Shown here one piece after another: positions 15,260-23,554 of a DNA stretch of 35,904 nt. The notes below the pieces were generated by a model. The model was not told the DNA's origin. It worked only from the letters and a program-made list of their open reading frames with translations, and made no database searches. The number at the start of each line of letters is the position of its first letter. The first letter of the stretch is position 1. Source of the DNA: a virus; the IMG/VR virus record IMGVR_UViG_3300013132_005661, positions 1 through 35,904 of that record; one strand, written 5' to 3'. Both the position numbers and the translations under genes were made by a program.

Positions 15260-16001
15260 GTAAATATTTATTGTTTACCATGATCTGCTTCTTAATTTTC
15301 TTTTCTTGTTTTTCTTCCTCACTTATGTTTTGCTGTGTTTCTAGCAGAGATTGCATTTCAGTTAAATTTTCAAAGCTTAGTACGCTTTCGTCCGATTCAA
15401 TTAAATCACCATCTGTGCCTAAATAAAACTTTATCATTTGAATACGCTCTTCAGGATTACCGAAGACTTCAATGATAGGGGGTCTATCCGCAGGATCAAA
15501 GAAAGGAGATTTGTTTTGATTAGCTTGGAACGTAATAGCTTTAAAAATATGATCTATTTCTTCTATAAAAAGACGATCAATTTCACGAGTAGCTTTTTGC
15601 TGTATTTTTACCGGAGCTGCTTTTGTAATAGGTATAAAGAAGATAATGTCTAAAAACTTCATACTTTCTCTTACTAAAGGAATACATTTTTTAATAAACT
15701 CATCATCTATATCGGAACTACCTTTACCATTACTCCAAAGAGAATAGACAAGACTATCTAACGGGCTTCTATCAAATAAAATTTTATCACCCTTTTCTGT
15801 TTTTTGTAAATCATCAATCAAACAATTCATAATCTTCCATTGACCGTCTTGATTAACTTCTTTGTTAATTTTTAGCTTTTCTTCTTTTATAACTTTTCTA
15901 TACGATTCGGTAGATTTTTTATACATAGGCCAAGTCTTGATCATATCATTAATGAGTGTTGTCTTACCTTGGCAAGCTGTACCACAAATTGCTATACGCA
16001 T
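15246..16001 (-). CDS. P-loop ATPase/kinase (AAA_28, NadR-like)
   Basis: This 251-residue protein begins with a P-loop, MRIAICGTACQGKTT (Lys13 and Thr14), and has FDRSPLDSLVY near 76-86, as in deoxynucleoside or NadR-type kinases. The last 60 residues are Glu/Lys/Gln-rich and probably a coiled extension. Similar stand-alone P-loop proteins occur in T4-like cyanophages without a proven role; nucleotide or cofactor phosphorylation is possible. It faces the methyltransferase gene across a short divergent gap. Confidence 0.65.
   Translation of the reverse strand: MRIAICGTACQGKTTLINDMIKTWPMYKKSTESYRKVIKEEKLKINKEVNQDGQWKIMNCLIDDLQKTEKGDKILFDRSPLDSLVYSLWSNGKGSSDIDDEFIKKCIPLVRESMKFLDIIFFIPITKAAPVKIQQKATREIDRLFIEEIDHIFKAITFQANQNKSPFFDPADRPPIIEVFGNPEERIQMIKFYLGTDGDLIESDESVLSFENLTEMQSLLETQQNISEEEKQEKKIKKQIMVNNKYLRDKI
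15265..15272 (-). promoter_or_regulatory. Late-type -10 box AATAAATA before the 73-residue gene
   Basis: AATAAATA on the minus strand, 5 nt before GTG 15259, within the end of the ATPase gene. The spacing is the same as at other boxes in this window, which supports it although it lies in coding sequence. Confidence 0.45.
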
Positions 16002-16047
16002 TACAATATATTATTTGATTCTAAAAAAAATTCTAGTAAGTAAATTT

Positions 16048-16737
16048 GTGGAAACTTTTGATTCAGTTGACAACGTTGCTCTAGAAAAAAGAATTACTAA
16101 GTCGTACCCGGACATTATTATTGACGATTTATATGAATATGTTTTTAACGTATCAACAGACCAGCAAAAGAGTGCTTTAATTCAAAAATTAAAAACAATT
16201 TCTATGTTACATAATGATACTTTACTCCTTTTAAAATTATTTGGAAAGCTAAGTAAGAAAGGTATTTTAGATCTCGGTGCTTATGTTGGTGGAGGGAGCA
16301 TTGCTATGGCATTAGAAGCTTCTGTACCTGTTATTGCCGTAGAAACAGGCGGTTCATTTGTTAATCAACCCTCGCTTCCTTCAAAAGACATCTTAAACGA
16401 TTTTATTGAAAATATAGTACAATGGGACGTTGATAGAAAAATATCACTTATAACAGGTAAATCTTTTGAAGAAATAAATGTAAAAAAAATTAAATTAAGA
16501 TTACCAGAAATTGATTTACTGTTAATTGATTCAGATGGTGATATTGAAAGAGATTTAAATTGTTATAATGATATTTTAGTAAACAAATGCATCGTTGTAA
16601 TAGATGATTATGTTAGTTCTGATCAAAAAAGTAAAATAGTGAGAGCAGCTGTTGACAATCTGGTAAATGAAAAACGATTAGAGCCTTTTGGAGTTTTTAT
16701 GTGGGGCACTTGGTTTGGAAAGTATCTTAAACCTTAA
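16048..16737 (+). CDS. Class I SAM-dependent methyltransferase
   Basis: This protein has 229 residues if it starts at GTG 16048; an in-frame TTG at 16015 is the alternative. Any longer frame would run into the opposing ATPase gene. It has motif I GILDLGAYVGGGSIAMA, an AVETGG strand-2 end and LLLIDSDGDIERDL, followed by VVIDDYVS, the layout of Methyltransf_24/TylF-like enzymes in which the acidic pair may bind metal. The substrate is unknown. No -10 box of the common type precedes it. Confidence 0.65.
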   Translation: METFDSVDNVALEKRITKSYPDIIIDDLYEYVFNVSTDQQKSALIQKLKTISMLHNDTLLLLKLFGKLSKKGILDLGAYVGGGSIAMALEASVPVIAVETGGSFVNQPSLPSKDILNDFIENIVQWDVDRKISLITGKSFEEINVKKIKLRLPEIDLLLIDSDGDIERDLNCYNDILVNKCIVVIDDYVSSDQKSKIVRAAVDNLVNEKRLEPFGVFMWGTWFGKYLKP

Positions 16738-17473
16738 GAGCTTTATCCCATATAACAAGCTGTAAGCGTGGGCTAAATTTAAAATTATATTTTTTACAAA
16801 GATCAGCTACCACCGGGCACTGTACTGTATGCTCTGCCCGGCTACCACAGCATGGCATTAACCAAATTCTATTAACCGGGACATTACAGTCGTAAACATA
16901 TTTCTCTAAAATTTCACGTATTTCATTTTCACCGCTCACTACAAATTTAAAACCTGAACCATTTTTTACATGCCATTTAAGAACCTCTGGTTTATATCTC
17001 CGTTCAACCGGATCTCCGTTATTTGAAAGTTTAGGCGATGTTGTAAATGTTGCTTTCCATTTTTCTTTCCATGCAGGGTCCGGTATAATCGTGGCATTCG
17101 TTTCAAAATCTATGTGAGGTACAAATCCATAACGCTCAGAAAAAGCTTGTACTAATTCTAATAAATTCTTTTGCTGTATTAAAGGTTCACCCCCTGTAAT
17201 TTTCCATATAGCACCGTCTTTTAAATAACAGTTATATTTGTTTTGAGACATATACTCAAATATTTCATCAAACGTCATACGGTTTTTAACGGACCAGCTT
17301 ACAAAGCTATCACAACCGTGTGGTGAATCCGATGAAGCAAAACCTTTACATGTTAAGTTACACATCGATAAACGCATAAATACCGATGGTCTCCCTACAA
17401 ATTCACCTTCTCCCTCGATTGTATAAAAAATCTTATCATCACTAAGGAAAATATAAGAATTCTCGCTCATCAT
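16727..17473 (-). CDS. queE: 7-carboxy-7-deazaguanine synthase QueE
   Basis: This 248-residue radical-SAM enzyme converts CPH4 to 7-carboxy-7-deazaguanine on the way to preQ0. It has the QueE start FYTIEGEGEFVGRPSVFMRLS, a cluster motif spread as CNLTC then GCDS (C-x3-C-x11-C, not the usual C-x3-C-x2-C), the SAM-binding ITGGEPL (about 92-98) and a C-terminal block ending FSPRLQLVIW. The widened cysteine spacing fits a QueE subgroup that carries an insert before the CDS/T motif. The start is ATG 17473 or ATG 17470. Its 3' end overlaps the methyltransferase by 11 nt. Confidence 0.9.
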   Translation of the reverse strand: MMSENSYIFLSDDKIFYTIEGEGEFVGRPSVFMRLSMCNLTCKGFASSDSPHGCDSFVSWSVKNRMTFDEIFEYMSQNKYNCYLKDGAIWKITGGEPLIQQKNLLELVQAFSERYGFVPHIDFETNATIIPDPAWKEKWKATFTTSPKLSNNGDPVERRYKPEVLKWHVKNGSGFKFVVSGENEIREILEKYVYDCNVPVNRIWLMPCCGSRAEHTVQCPVVADLCKKYNFKFSPRLQLVIWDKALKV

Positions 17474-17505
17474 GTTATTTTATACACAAAAAGTAAGAAA
17501 TAAAC

Positions 17506-17513
17506 TATAAATA
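17506..17513 (+). promoter_or_regulatory. T4-type late -10 box TATAAATA before phoH
   Basis: An exact TATAAATA ends 7 nt before ATG 17521 in a 47-nt divergent gap. Confidence 0.65.
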
Positions 17514-17520
17514 TTGTTAG

Positions 17521-18252
17521 ATGTCAAAGCGGGAAAGACAGCTGAAAAAAGCTGCCCAAGATAGTAATAAATTCATTAAACCGGATCTTTTTCTTAATTT
17601 TAAAATAGATCAAAAGTTCCATTTTAATGAACACCATAAAGCTTTTGTAGAGAAAGCTTTTGACGACTCTACACACATAATATTTTGTGACGGTCCTGCA
17701 GGATCTTCAAAGACATATTGTGCAGTATATGTGGCTTTGACATTATTAAAAGAAAAGAAAATAGACGAGATTATTTACATTAGAAGTATTGTAGAATCTG
17801 CTACTAGAAAATTAGGTAGTTTACCCGGTGAGGTAGATGAAAAATTTAAACCATGGAGCATACCTCTCATAGAGAAATGTGATGAACTTATTGGTAAACA
17901 ACTAACAAATATTCTATTTGAAAATGATTATGTAAAAAGTATACCTGTTAATTTCTTAAGAGGCTCTACATTTATGAATAGTGTGGTAATTGTAGACGAG
18001 GCACAAAACTTAGAACATAGTGAATTAGTTACAATTCTAACTAGATATGGAAAGAATTGTAAGTTGTTTGTAATAGGCGACTCTTTACAATCCGACATAC
18101 ATAAATCTGGTTTTCAAAGTATTATGAAAGGATTTGACACTGTAGAAAGTAAAGAGCACGGAATACAAACATTTCATTTTACTGAAGACGACATAACCCG
18201 AAGTAAGCTTTTAAAATTTATAGTACGCGTAATAGCAACAATTAAAAAATAA
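17521..18252 (+). CDS. phoH: PhoH-like ATPase
   Basis: This 243-residue protein has the PhoH core: Walker A GPAGSSKT (58-65), RSIVESATRKLGSLPG (88-103) and Walker B VVIVDEAQN (155-163), then GDSLQSDIHKSG. PhoH-like genes are widespread in marine phages; the cellular protein is an ATPase linked to RNA metabolism, and the phage role is unproven. It is followed by the fibre-like gene at 18261, with its own late-type box overlapping the phoH end. Confidence 0.9.
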   Translation: MSKRERQLKKAAQDSNKFIKPDLFLNFKIDQKFHFNEHHKAFVEKAFDDSTHIIFCDGPAGSSKTYCAVYVALTLLKEKKIDEIIYIRSIVESATRKLGSLPGEVDEKFKPWSIPLIEKCDELIGKQLTNILFENDYVKSIPVNFLRGSTFMNSVVIVDEAQNLEHSELVTILTRYGKNCKLFVIGDSLQSDIHKSGFQSIMKGFDTVESKEHGIQTFHFTEDDITRSKLLKFIVRVIATIKK

Positions 18253-18255
18253 ATA
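18248..18255 (+). promoter_or_regulatory. Late-type -10 box AATAAATA before the PT-rich gene
   Basis: AATAAATA overlaps the phoH stop codon and ends 5 nt before ATG 18261. Confidence 0.5.
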
Positions 18256-18260
18256 TATTA

Positions 18261-20498
18261 ATGAGAGTTGTAAACTTTACGCAAAGATATAGTTTGCTTA
18301 GTTTTAACAATACTTTTCCATATCCTCTTAATGATTATAATACCTATGTTGATTTTATAGCCGGAATTAATATTAGTAAAACAGGGTTTCAAGTTTATGA
18401 ACCGGGGTATCCTTCGCCTATTTCTCAGTTTCAACCTTTAACAGGATACATTATTGTAAAAAAACCTGGTTTAAATTTTTCTATGGTTCTTCCCACTGTA
18501 AATGTCCCACCAGTGACAAAAATTACAAAAAAATACAATATTTTGACGTTTCCGTATAGTACACCAGTTAATTTTGATATTTACAAAGAATATATTGAAA
18601 GTATATTAATACCGAGTAATAACGGAACTGGCTTTATTTCATATTCACCAGATTTTGCTTCTCCTTTTACAACGTTTGTCCCAGGATCTACTTATTTAAT
18701 AGTTGCAACTGGTAATTTTGATATAGAAAACCCCGTTGTAACACCTACATCTACCAGTACCCCGAATCCTACACCGTCTCTCACTCCTTCCTTTACCCCT
18801 ACTATAACACCTACAAACACTTGTACAAGCACTCCTCTGGAAACTATAACTGCAACTCCAACAATTACCCCTACCCCTTCAGTTACCGTTGGTATCACAC
18901 CAACGGTAACACCAACATTTACACCAACAAACACAACAACACCTTCTAATACACCATCCTTCACGCCGACACCCACACAAGCAATAATAATATTAGAAAC
19001 ACCGACCCCAACATCTACTTCTACCACTACCTTAACTTTTACACCCACACAATCTGTAACGGGAACACCGAGCGTTACAATGACAAAATCACCAACAAAA
19101 ACACCTGTTATAACCCCAGCTCCGACATCATCACCGACACCCACACCTTCGGTAACATTTCCCGGAACAGGTATTAATGTTGATGGAGGTGCTTCCGGTG
19201 ATCCGCATTTTCAGATGTCTTTGCAATCAATTGCTCCTGGTTCTGTTGTACATGTTTGTAGAAATACTAGGTTTGCAGGTATGACAGCAAAAGATAGTTT
19301 AAGAGATTTAGGTTTAAGCCAGACATATTTTTATTCATCGTCAGGCTCTTATAATGAAAATGAATGGCAAAATTATTTATCTGGAGGCAGCTTACCACGA
19401 AATGTAGATTTAAGACCTATACAAAATATTCAGAATATCGGGGATGTTAGTGTAGCAGGTTATGTACCTTCTTATGTTCTACACGTACCTTCTGGATATA
19501 ATTCCGAACTTTCAGGGACAATGGTAAGAGAATACTCAGATAGAGTAGAATTTTTATGCAAATCAAGCATTATATTAGATTACGCAGATTATAATTTAAA
19601 AATGTCTGTATACAGAACAGATATTACAACAAGTGATGTTGGATTACAAAACTTAATTACAAATATAAATGAAGGTATAGATGAAACTTACACCTTTTCG
19701 GTTTCAACAATAAACCCCGATAATACTATTTGGTGGTACGCAAATTTACCAAGATTTTCCTCAAATGAAAAAATAATTTATAAAATTAGTTGTTATAAAA
19801 AATTTGACGTCCCAGCACAAAATTTATATCGCCCTGGTCTAATTGCCGCCACCTGGGATGATAATGGCCCTAATTGTAGAGCAAATATGTTATTATTATA
19901 TATTAAAAAAGGAAATAGGTGGGTTGCAATGACGTACTCTTGCTATGCAGGGGGCCCTTCCCCTGCATCTGTTGTTGATACAGTTACAGTTTTTGGCAGT
20001 CATATACCCACCTATTTCGCCGGGCCAGGTGGCATTACTTCTATTTATGTTGAAGAAATGGGGTTTATTTTAAGAGGTCAAAGAGATTCTTTATCATTTA
20101 AAACGAACGGGAAGGTTGATTTTGATGAAATAGGAGGAGGCTTAGCATTAATATTAAGAAGAGTAATAATGGACGGGGCGTTTAATAGTGGATGGGGATC
20201 AACAGTTGATGGTTATTCTATAGCAGGACAACCATTTGGTATTTCAAGAATAGATCTAGAAAATGCAGCAACCGGTGGGTATGATTCACCTGCATGGAGA
20301 AAGGTAACATTTCCAGCTGTATTGTTCCCATCATCAGATTACAATGTAAGAGTTATTTCAAAACCATGTGCAAACCGTGATTTTAATAATTTTGCCTGGG
20401 ATCCATTAGAGCCTCGCCCACCACTTTTACCTGATGGTAGTAACCCCGGCGGTGGTGGAGGCGGTTATTCCATGGGAATAGGTATGTCTATATTGTAA
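18261..20498 (+). CDS. Large virion protein with tandem N-terminal domains and a Pro/Thr-rich linker
   Basis: This 745-residue protein has two similar N-terminal units (about 10-75 and 92-155): each opens with a YxxLxF/YxILTF strand, has a GF-xxY/S-P middle and ends in a GYIIV/TYLIV strand. Residues 158-300 are almost only Thr, Pro and Ser, a stalk-like linker. From GDPHF (about 313-317) to the end is a globular, beta-rich part with several Cys and a Gly-rich tail. This fits a tail fibre or surface decoration with a head-binding end, a stalk and a receptor-binding end, but I recognise no named family. A sugar transferase gene overlaps its stop by 1 nt (TAATG), so the fibre itself could be glycosylated. 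Confidence 0.7.
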   Translation: MRVVNFTQRYSLLSFNNTFPYPLNDYNTYVDFIAGINISKTGFQVYEPGYPSPISQFQPLTGYIIVKKPGLNFSMVLPTVNVPPVTKITKKYNILTFPYSTPVNFDIYKEYIESILIPSNNGTGFISYSPDFASPFTTFVPGSTYLIVATGNFDIENPVVTPTSTSTPNPTPSLTPSFTPTITPTNTCTSTPLETITATPTITPTPSVTVGITPTVTPTFTPTNTTTPSNTPSFTPTPTQAIIILETPTPTSTSTTTLTFTPTQSVTGTPSVTMTKSPTKTPVITPAPTSSPTPTPSVTFPGTGINVDGGASGDPHFQMSLQSIAPGSVVHVCRNTRFAGMTAKDSLRDLGLSQTYFYSSSGSYNENEWQNYLSGGSLPRNVDLRPIQNIQNIGDVSVAGYVPSYVLHVPSGYNSELSGTMVREYSDRVEFLCKSSIILDYADYNLKMSVYRTDITTSDVGLQNLITNINEGIDETYTFSVSTINPDNTIWWYANLPRFSSNEKIIYKISCYKKFDVPAQNLYRPGLIAATWDDNGPNCRANMLLLYIKKGNRWVAMTYSCYAGGPSPASVVDTVTVFGSHIPTYFAGPGGITSIYVEEMGFILRGQRDSLSFKTNGKVDFDEIGGGLALILRRVIMDGAFNSGWGSTVDGYSIAGQPFGISRIDLENAATGGYDSPAWRKVTFPAVLFPSSDYNVRVISKPCANRDFNNFAWDPLEPRPPLLPDGSNPGGGGGGYSMGIGMSIL
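18882..18910 (+). other. Perfect 12-bp inverted repeat inside the Pro/Thr-rich coding stretch
   Basis: GTTACCGTTGGT at 18882-18893 is followed by ATCAC and the exact reverse complement ACCAACGGTAAC at 18899-18910. The RNA would form a 12-bp hairpin with a 5-nt loop. No U-run follows, so it is not a standard terminator. It lies within codons for a Thr-Val/Thr-Pro repeat. Confidence 0.7.
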
Positions 20499-21310
20499 TG
20501 AAAAAATATATATGGACTTACTGGACAAAGCCGCAAGAACAAAGAAAATCTTTTTTTGATTTAGCGTGTCTAGGTCTTTCAACGTCACTAGTCAAAAAAC
20601 ACGGTTATGCTTATAAAATATATACAGATAAGTTTGGAGCCGCGCAAATACAAAATTTTAATATAGATGTTGATTTTGAAGTTTCTCTTGAATCTTTAGA
20701 AGGGGAAAATATAAAAAAATTTGCTCTTGCAAAAATAGATACCTATCAAAAAATTAATTTTGAATGCACCCATATAGACTATGATGTTTTTCTATGGGAC
20801 AGACCAAATAATTACGAGTCAGATTTTACAGTTCAATCTTTAGAACAATCTGACGAGTCAAAAAATTTTGATTTAACATATAAAACCAGTTACGAAGATT
20901 TTAAAAGTATTACTAATTACGTGCCTGCAGAAATAAAATTTTTTGCTGATAAAAATATTTACTCTGGGTATAATATGGGATATGTAGATATAAAGAATTT
21001 AGAGTTTTTTAACAAATATGCTAATATAGCTAGAAAAATGTTTGATGATTTGTCTATTATTAATAATATATATTTAAACTGTTTTGTAGAACAATTATTT
21101 TTTTATTGTATGACACAAACAGAGAACATTAAGGTATCGTGTTTATTAACTGAAAAAGTTGAAGCTTGGGATCGAGAAGCAGCAAATAAAAATTATACCC
21201 ATTTAATGGGAGAAAAAACAAGCAACAAATATAATACCTTTATTAAGGTATTAAACCAATTAAAGATTTATAACTTTAAATGTTACGAATCTATTTTTTC
21301 TCAACTTTAA
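20498..21310 (+). CDS. Putative glycosyltransferase (DUF6734-like)
   Basis: This 270-residue protein has a Trp-rich start (KKYIWTYWTKP), FALAKIDTYQKI and a metal-binding HIDYDVFLW (DxD type, about 92-100), then YSGYNMGYVDIKNLEFF. This order (strand, DxD with Trp after it, then a Gly/Tyr loop) is what I recall for DUF6734 and for capsular-sugar transferases of the GT-A fold. It shares a TAATG overlap with the large fibre-like gene, suggesting that the two are co-translated and that the fibre is its substrate (inference). Confidence 0.5.
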   Translation: MKKYIWTYWTKPQEQRKSFFDLACLGLSTSLVKKHGYAYKIYTDKFGAAQIQNFNIDVDFEVSLESLEGENIKKFALAKIDTYQKINFECTHIDYDVFLWDRPNNYESDFTVQSLEQSDESKNFDLTYKTSYEDFKSITNYVPAEIKFFADKNIYSGYNMGYVDIKNLEFFNKYANIARKMFDDLSIINNIYLNCFVEQLFFYCMTQTENIKVSCLLTEKVEAWDREAANKNYTHLMGEKTSNKYNTFIKVLNQLKIYNFKCYESIFSQL

Positions 21311-21491
21311 CATCTTTGTTATTTAAAATATTTCTCTGCTTTTGTTGAATTTTAGAATATATATCTTCTAATGCCTTACTATCATTTTTATAAGGTACTT
21401 TATCTTGAAGCTTGGGGTAATGGTCGGTTATTTCTCCACCATAAAGCTGTTGTTTAACCTCTGGATCCAGAGGCTTCTTATCTTGATTCAT
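21291..21491 (-). CDS. Hypothetical 66-residue protein
   Basis: A small charged protein with KPLDPEVKQQLYGGEITDHYPKL in its first half and a Lys/Gln-rich helical end. The start ATG 21491 overlaps the queD stop by 4 nt (ATGA), and the 3' end overlaps the opposite transferase by 20 nt. No motif recognised; it is most likely co-translated with queD. Confidence 0.55.
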   Translation of the reverse strand: MNQDKKPLDPEVKQQLYGGEITDHYPKLQDKVPYKNDSKALEDIYSKIQQKQRNILNNKDVKVEKK

Positions 21492-22135
21492 TTATTACCC
21501 CAGCTTGTACCGCCAAAGAGATTACTATACCCGGTGCTCTTCTTCGTATATAAAGGAGCAGCGCGAGGGTTTTCTGCAACCGGGTTATTTACCTGAGGTT
21601 GAACTTCAGGTTGTTCTTGTTTTAAATCTTCAACTGGTGTAGGGTTTGATATTACTGCGGGTATAGGTGAGCCAACAGAAATAGATGTAAGTACTGGTGC
21701 ATCTTCAAATATTGCTGAATTCTTTTCATGTTCCCACATTTCCACCTTAGTTACCCAACAGCGATCATTTGTCATTGCCCTTACATTTTTGTTAGCAATA
21801 TTAAATGCTTCTCTTGTGAATTTTTCGATACCTACACCGTAAGGAAAAACTCTTAAATCAACAATACCAAGTTTCGCTAAATGTTCAAATTCTTTTAGAT
21901 GTGGGTCATCTAAAGCAATACAAGTTGTGTGATCAAACATTCTTTGTAATTCTTTTTTGAGTTCATCTAAAGCACCGAAATCTACAACCCAACCTTTGTC
22001 ATCTAATTCATTACAAGAAAACCAAAATTTTGCAGTTAACCTGTAACCATGTACAAACTTACAATGACTTTCAGCTCTCCATTGACGAAATGCACAGCTT
22101 CCAAGTTCAACAACTTTAGTACTTTGATACTTCAT
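21488..22135 (-). CDS. queD: 6-carboxytetrahydropterin synthase QueD-like, with extended C-terminus
   Basis: This 215-residue protein converts dihydroneopterin triphosphate (from FolE) to CPH4, the QueE substrate. It has GSCAFRQWRAESHCKFVHGYRL (12-33), VDFG (51-54) and FDHTTC (67-72). In the standard family the zinc-binding motif reads HGH; here it is HGY, so one ligand seems replaced or moved. I chose ATG 22135, since the family begins just before this block; an upstream ATG at 22165 would add 10 hydrophobic residues. The last 65 or so residues are Pro/Glu/Val-rich and not part of the enzyme fold. Confidence 0.85.
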   Translation of the reverse strand: MKYQSTKVVELGSCAFRQWRAESHCKFVHGYRLTAKFWFSCNELDDKGWVVDFGALDELKKELQRMFDHTTCIALDDPHLKEFEHLAKLGIVDLRVFPYGVGIEKFTREAFNIANKNVRAMTNDRCWVTKVEMWEHEKNSAIFEDAPVLTSISVGSPIPAVISNPTPVEDLKQEQPEVQPQVNNPVAENPRAAPLYTKKSTGYSNLFGGTSWGNK

Positions 22136-22143
22136 AACGTTAA

Positions 22144-22170
22144 TTATAGTAATACAATAAAACAATCAAC
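22144..22170 (-). promoter_or_regulatory. Possible sigma-70-type promoter of queD
   Basis: On the minus strand TTGATT is followed after 15 nt by TATAAT, which ends 8 nt before ATG 22135. The match is good but the spacer is short and the region is AT-rich. It would start transcription at or next to the ATG. Confidence 0.35.
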
Positions 22171-22208
22171 TCACGATAAAGAAACGCAGTCTTTTCTATA
22201 CCTATATT

Positions 22209-22236
22209 ATTATATAAAAATATGTGAAAAAATCAA
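22209..22236 (-). promoter_or_regulatory. Second possible sigma-70-type promoter upstream of queD
   Basis: TTGATT, a 16-nt spacer and TATAAT on the minus strand, about 70 nt from ATG 22135. It overlaps the terminator-like hairpin of the upstream gene. AT richness makes chance matches common. Confidence 0.3.
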
Positions 22237-22248
22237 CTCTGGGAGTTA
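22225..22248 (-). terminator. Rho-independent terminator-like hairpin
   Basis: On the minus strand AACTC-CCA-GAGTT is followed by GATTTTTT, directly after the stop of the 22246-23130 gene. The stem is only 5-6 bp, so it may be weak, but the T-run and location are right. It is the only good terminator candidate I saw. Confidence 0.45.
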
Positions 22249-23130
22249 TTTCCTTATAACTCGAAGTTTCTTACCAGTCATGTCACTGTAACCGAGGTAA
22301 ACACCTTTTGCAATACTACCATCAGGTGTACGATAAGTGATGTCTTTACCGACTTCTAAATCACCTCCTGTTACGTCTGCTGCATTAACAGTCGCCGATC
22401 TATCGGGACGATAATAATCTGACTGTGATATAGACCATGAACCTTTGCCAGAAGGCGTCAAATAAGTATTCATGGTTAAATTAGGAAGCGGAACATTCTT
22501 TTTAGAATAAAAAACCTCCACAGAGGGGCTATCTTTTGAATAAACAATATTTGCTGTATCTGGACCATTAGGGATATTTGAATTCACGCCTACAGTATAA
22601 ACATATCCGTTTTTGTATGGCCTTACATCTTTAACAGTACCTATTGAGGCTCCGGAATCTATAACCCCCGGTACATTATAAAAAGAGATTTTATTACCCG
22701 GCCGGGGCGGGTTATTTGTACCTACTAAACCTTGATAAATTCTGGAATCTCTTTGTTGTAAGTCCTGATCTCTCTGGGTTTTAACAGCATCAATACCGCT
22801 TTTTATCCCTTGGCTGACACGCTCTCCGGCAGAACCTAATTTTTGTGACATACTACCAAGAGCATTTGATAAAGGTGAATAATCGTTATCCACAACTGCC
22901 CCTTTTAACGCTTGACCGAACTTTTGTGGTGCTGTTGCAACAGCTTGCGCGCCTTTAACTGCGGAACCTAAAGCACCAATACCTTTACTAGCTAAACTAA
23001 AAGGTAGCTTACCTAATGCAGCAATATTATCCGGTACATTCAGTGTTTTCTTTGCTGCAGCTTTTAATGCTGCTTTACCGTAACCAGCTTCGGTTAAAAG
23101 CTGGTTAATTCGCTTGTTATACTTGCTCAT
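22246..23130 (-). CDS. Putative head-internal/structural protein with capsid-targeting-like N-terminus
   Basis: This 294-residue protein starts MSKYNKRINQLLTE, a leader like that of T4 internal head proteins, with an [L/I]xE cleavage-type site after residue 14. Residues 15-125 are Ala/Gly/Lys/Gln-rich and probably helical; the second half is beta-type with a late GKDITYRTPDG stretch, like a small SH3/KOW-type barrel. It overlaps the preceding gene by 14 nt and is followed by a terminator-like hairpin. No known family. Confidence 0.6.
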   Translation of the reverse strand: MSKYNKRINQLLTEAGYGKAALKAAAKKTLNVPDNIAALGKLPFSLASKGIGALGSAVKGAQAVATAPQKFGQALKGAVVDNDYSPLSNALGSMSQKLGSAGERVSQGIKSGIDAVKTQRDQDLQQRDSRIYQGLVGTNNPPRPGNKISFYNVPGVIDSGASIGTVKDVRPYKNGYVYTVGVNSNIPNGPDTANIVYSKDSPSVEVFYSKKNVPLPNLTMNTYLTPSGKGSWSISQSDYYRPDRSATVNAADVTGGDLEVGKDITYRTPDGSIAKGVYLGYSDMTGKKLRVIRK

Positions 23131-23548
23131 TAGAAATAAATTCTCTATATAATTCGCAAATAGCTTGTGTTTCTAATCCTTTTTGTCTTAGTCCGGCTTC
23201 TAAGTCTTCTATTGTTTCAGCTTTAGAAAGACACTGTATAAAAGGATCACCGTCTTTGATCTCAAGCTTACCGTGTAAAAAGCACTTAAATTCATCTACA
23301 ACGTCAGTTTGTTGATCAGCAAGTATTGTTTCTAAGAATTCAGAAGGAATATCATCGAAAACAGGAAAATCTGGAGACAAGACTATAATTTTTGTTTTAC
23401 CCATTTTTTCTCTTAAAATGTAACCTTCATAACCATTACATTTGCTAAAATCAGTAGCACGGGTTATTTCCTTTGGATCTACTTTAATACGCACTCTTTT
23501 TAAAGAGCTCGATTCAAGCAATTTTGTCAGACATGAATTACCCTTCAT
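23117..23548 (-). CDS. Hypothetical protein, 143 residues
   Basis: Starts at ATG 23548, 6 nt after a GATAAATA box. It has a basic strand (RVRIKVDP), a GYEGYILREKMGKTKIIVLSPDFP barrel-like stretch near 38-61 and an acidic helical end. The early LTKLLESSS could be a targeting-like leader with an LLE site. Such SH3-like phage proteins have no agreed function. It is co-transcribed with the putative internal protein. Confidence 0.6.
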   Translation of the reverse strand: MKGNSCLTKLLESSSLKRVRIKVDPKEITRATDFSKCNGYEGYILREKMGKTKIIVLSPDFPVFDDIPSEFLETILADQQTDVVDEFKCFLHGKLEIKDGDPFIQCLSKAETIEDLEAGLRQKGLETQAICELYREFISNEQV

Positions 23549-23554
23549 CTATAT

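Noticed and set aside
15862-16047. N-terminal extension of the methyltransferase into the opposing ATPase gene
   Set aside because: The extra residues are hydrophobic shadow sequence of the ATPase P-loop region; the class I methyltransferase begins further down.
18692-19144. Minus-strand frame of 150 codons, Val/Gly-rich
   Set aside because: It is antisense to the Thr/Pro-rich linker; the repetitive codons read as Val/Gly on the other strand. No start signal or late box fits.
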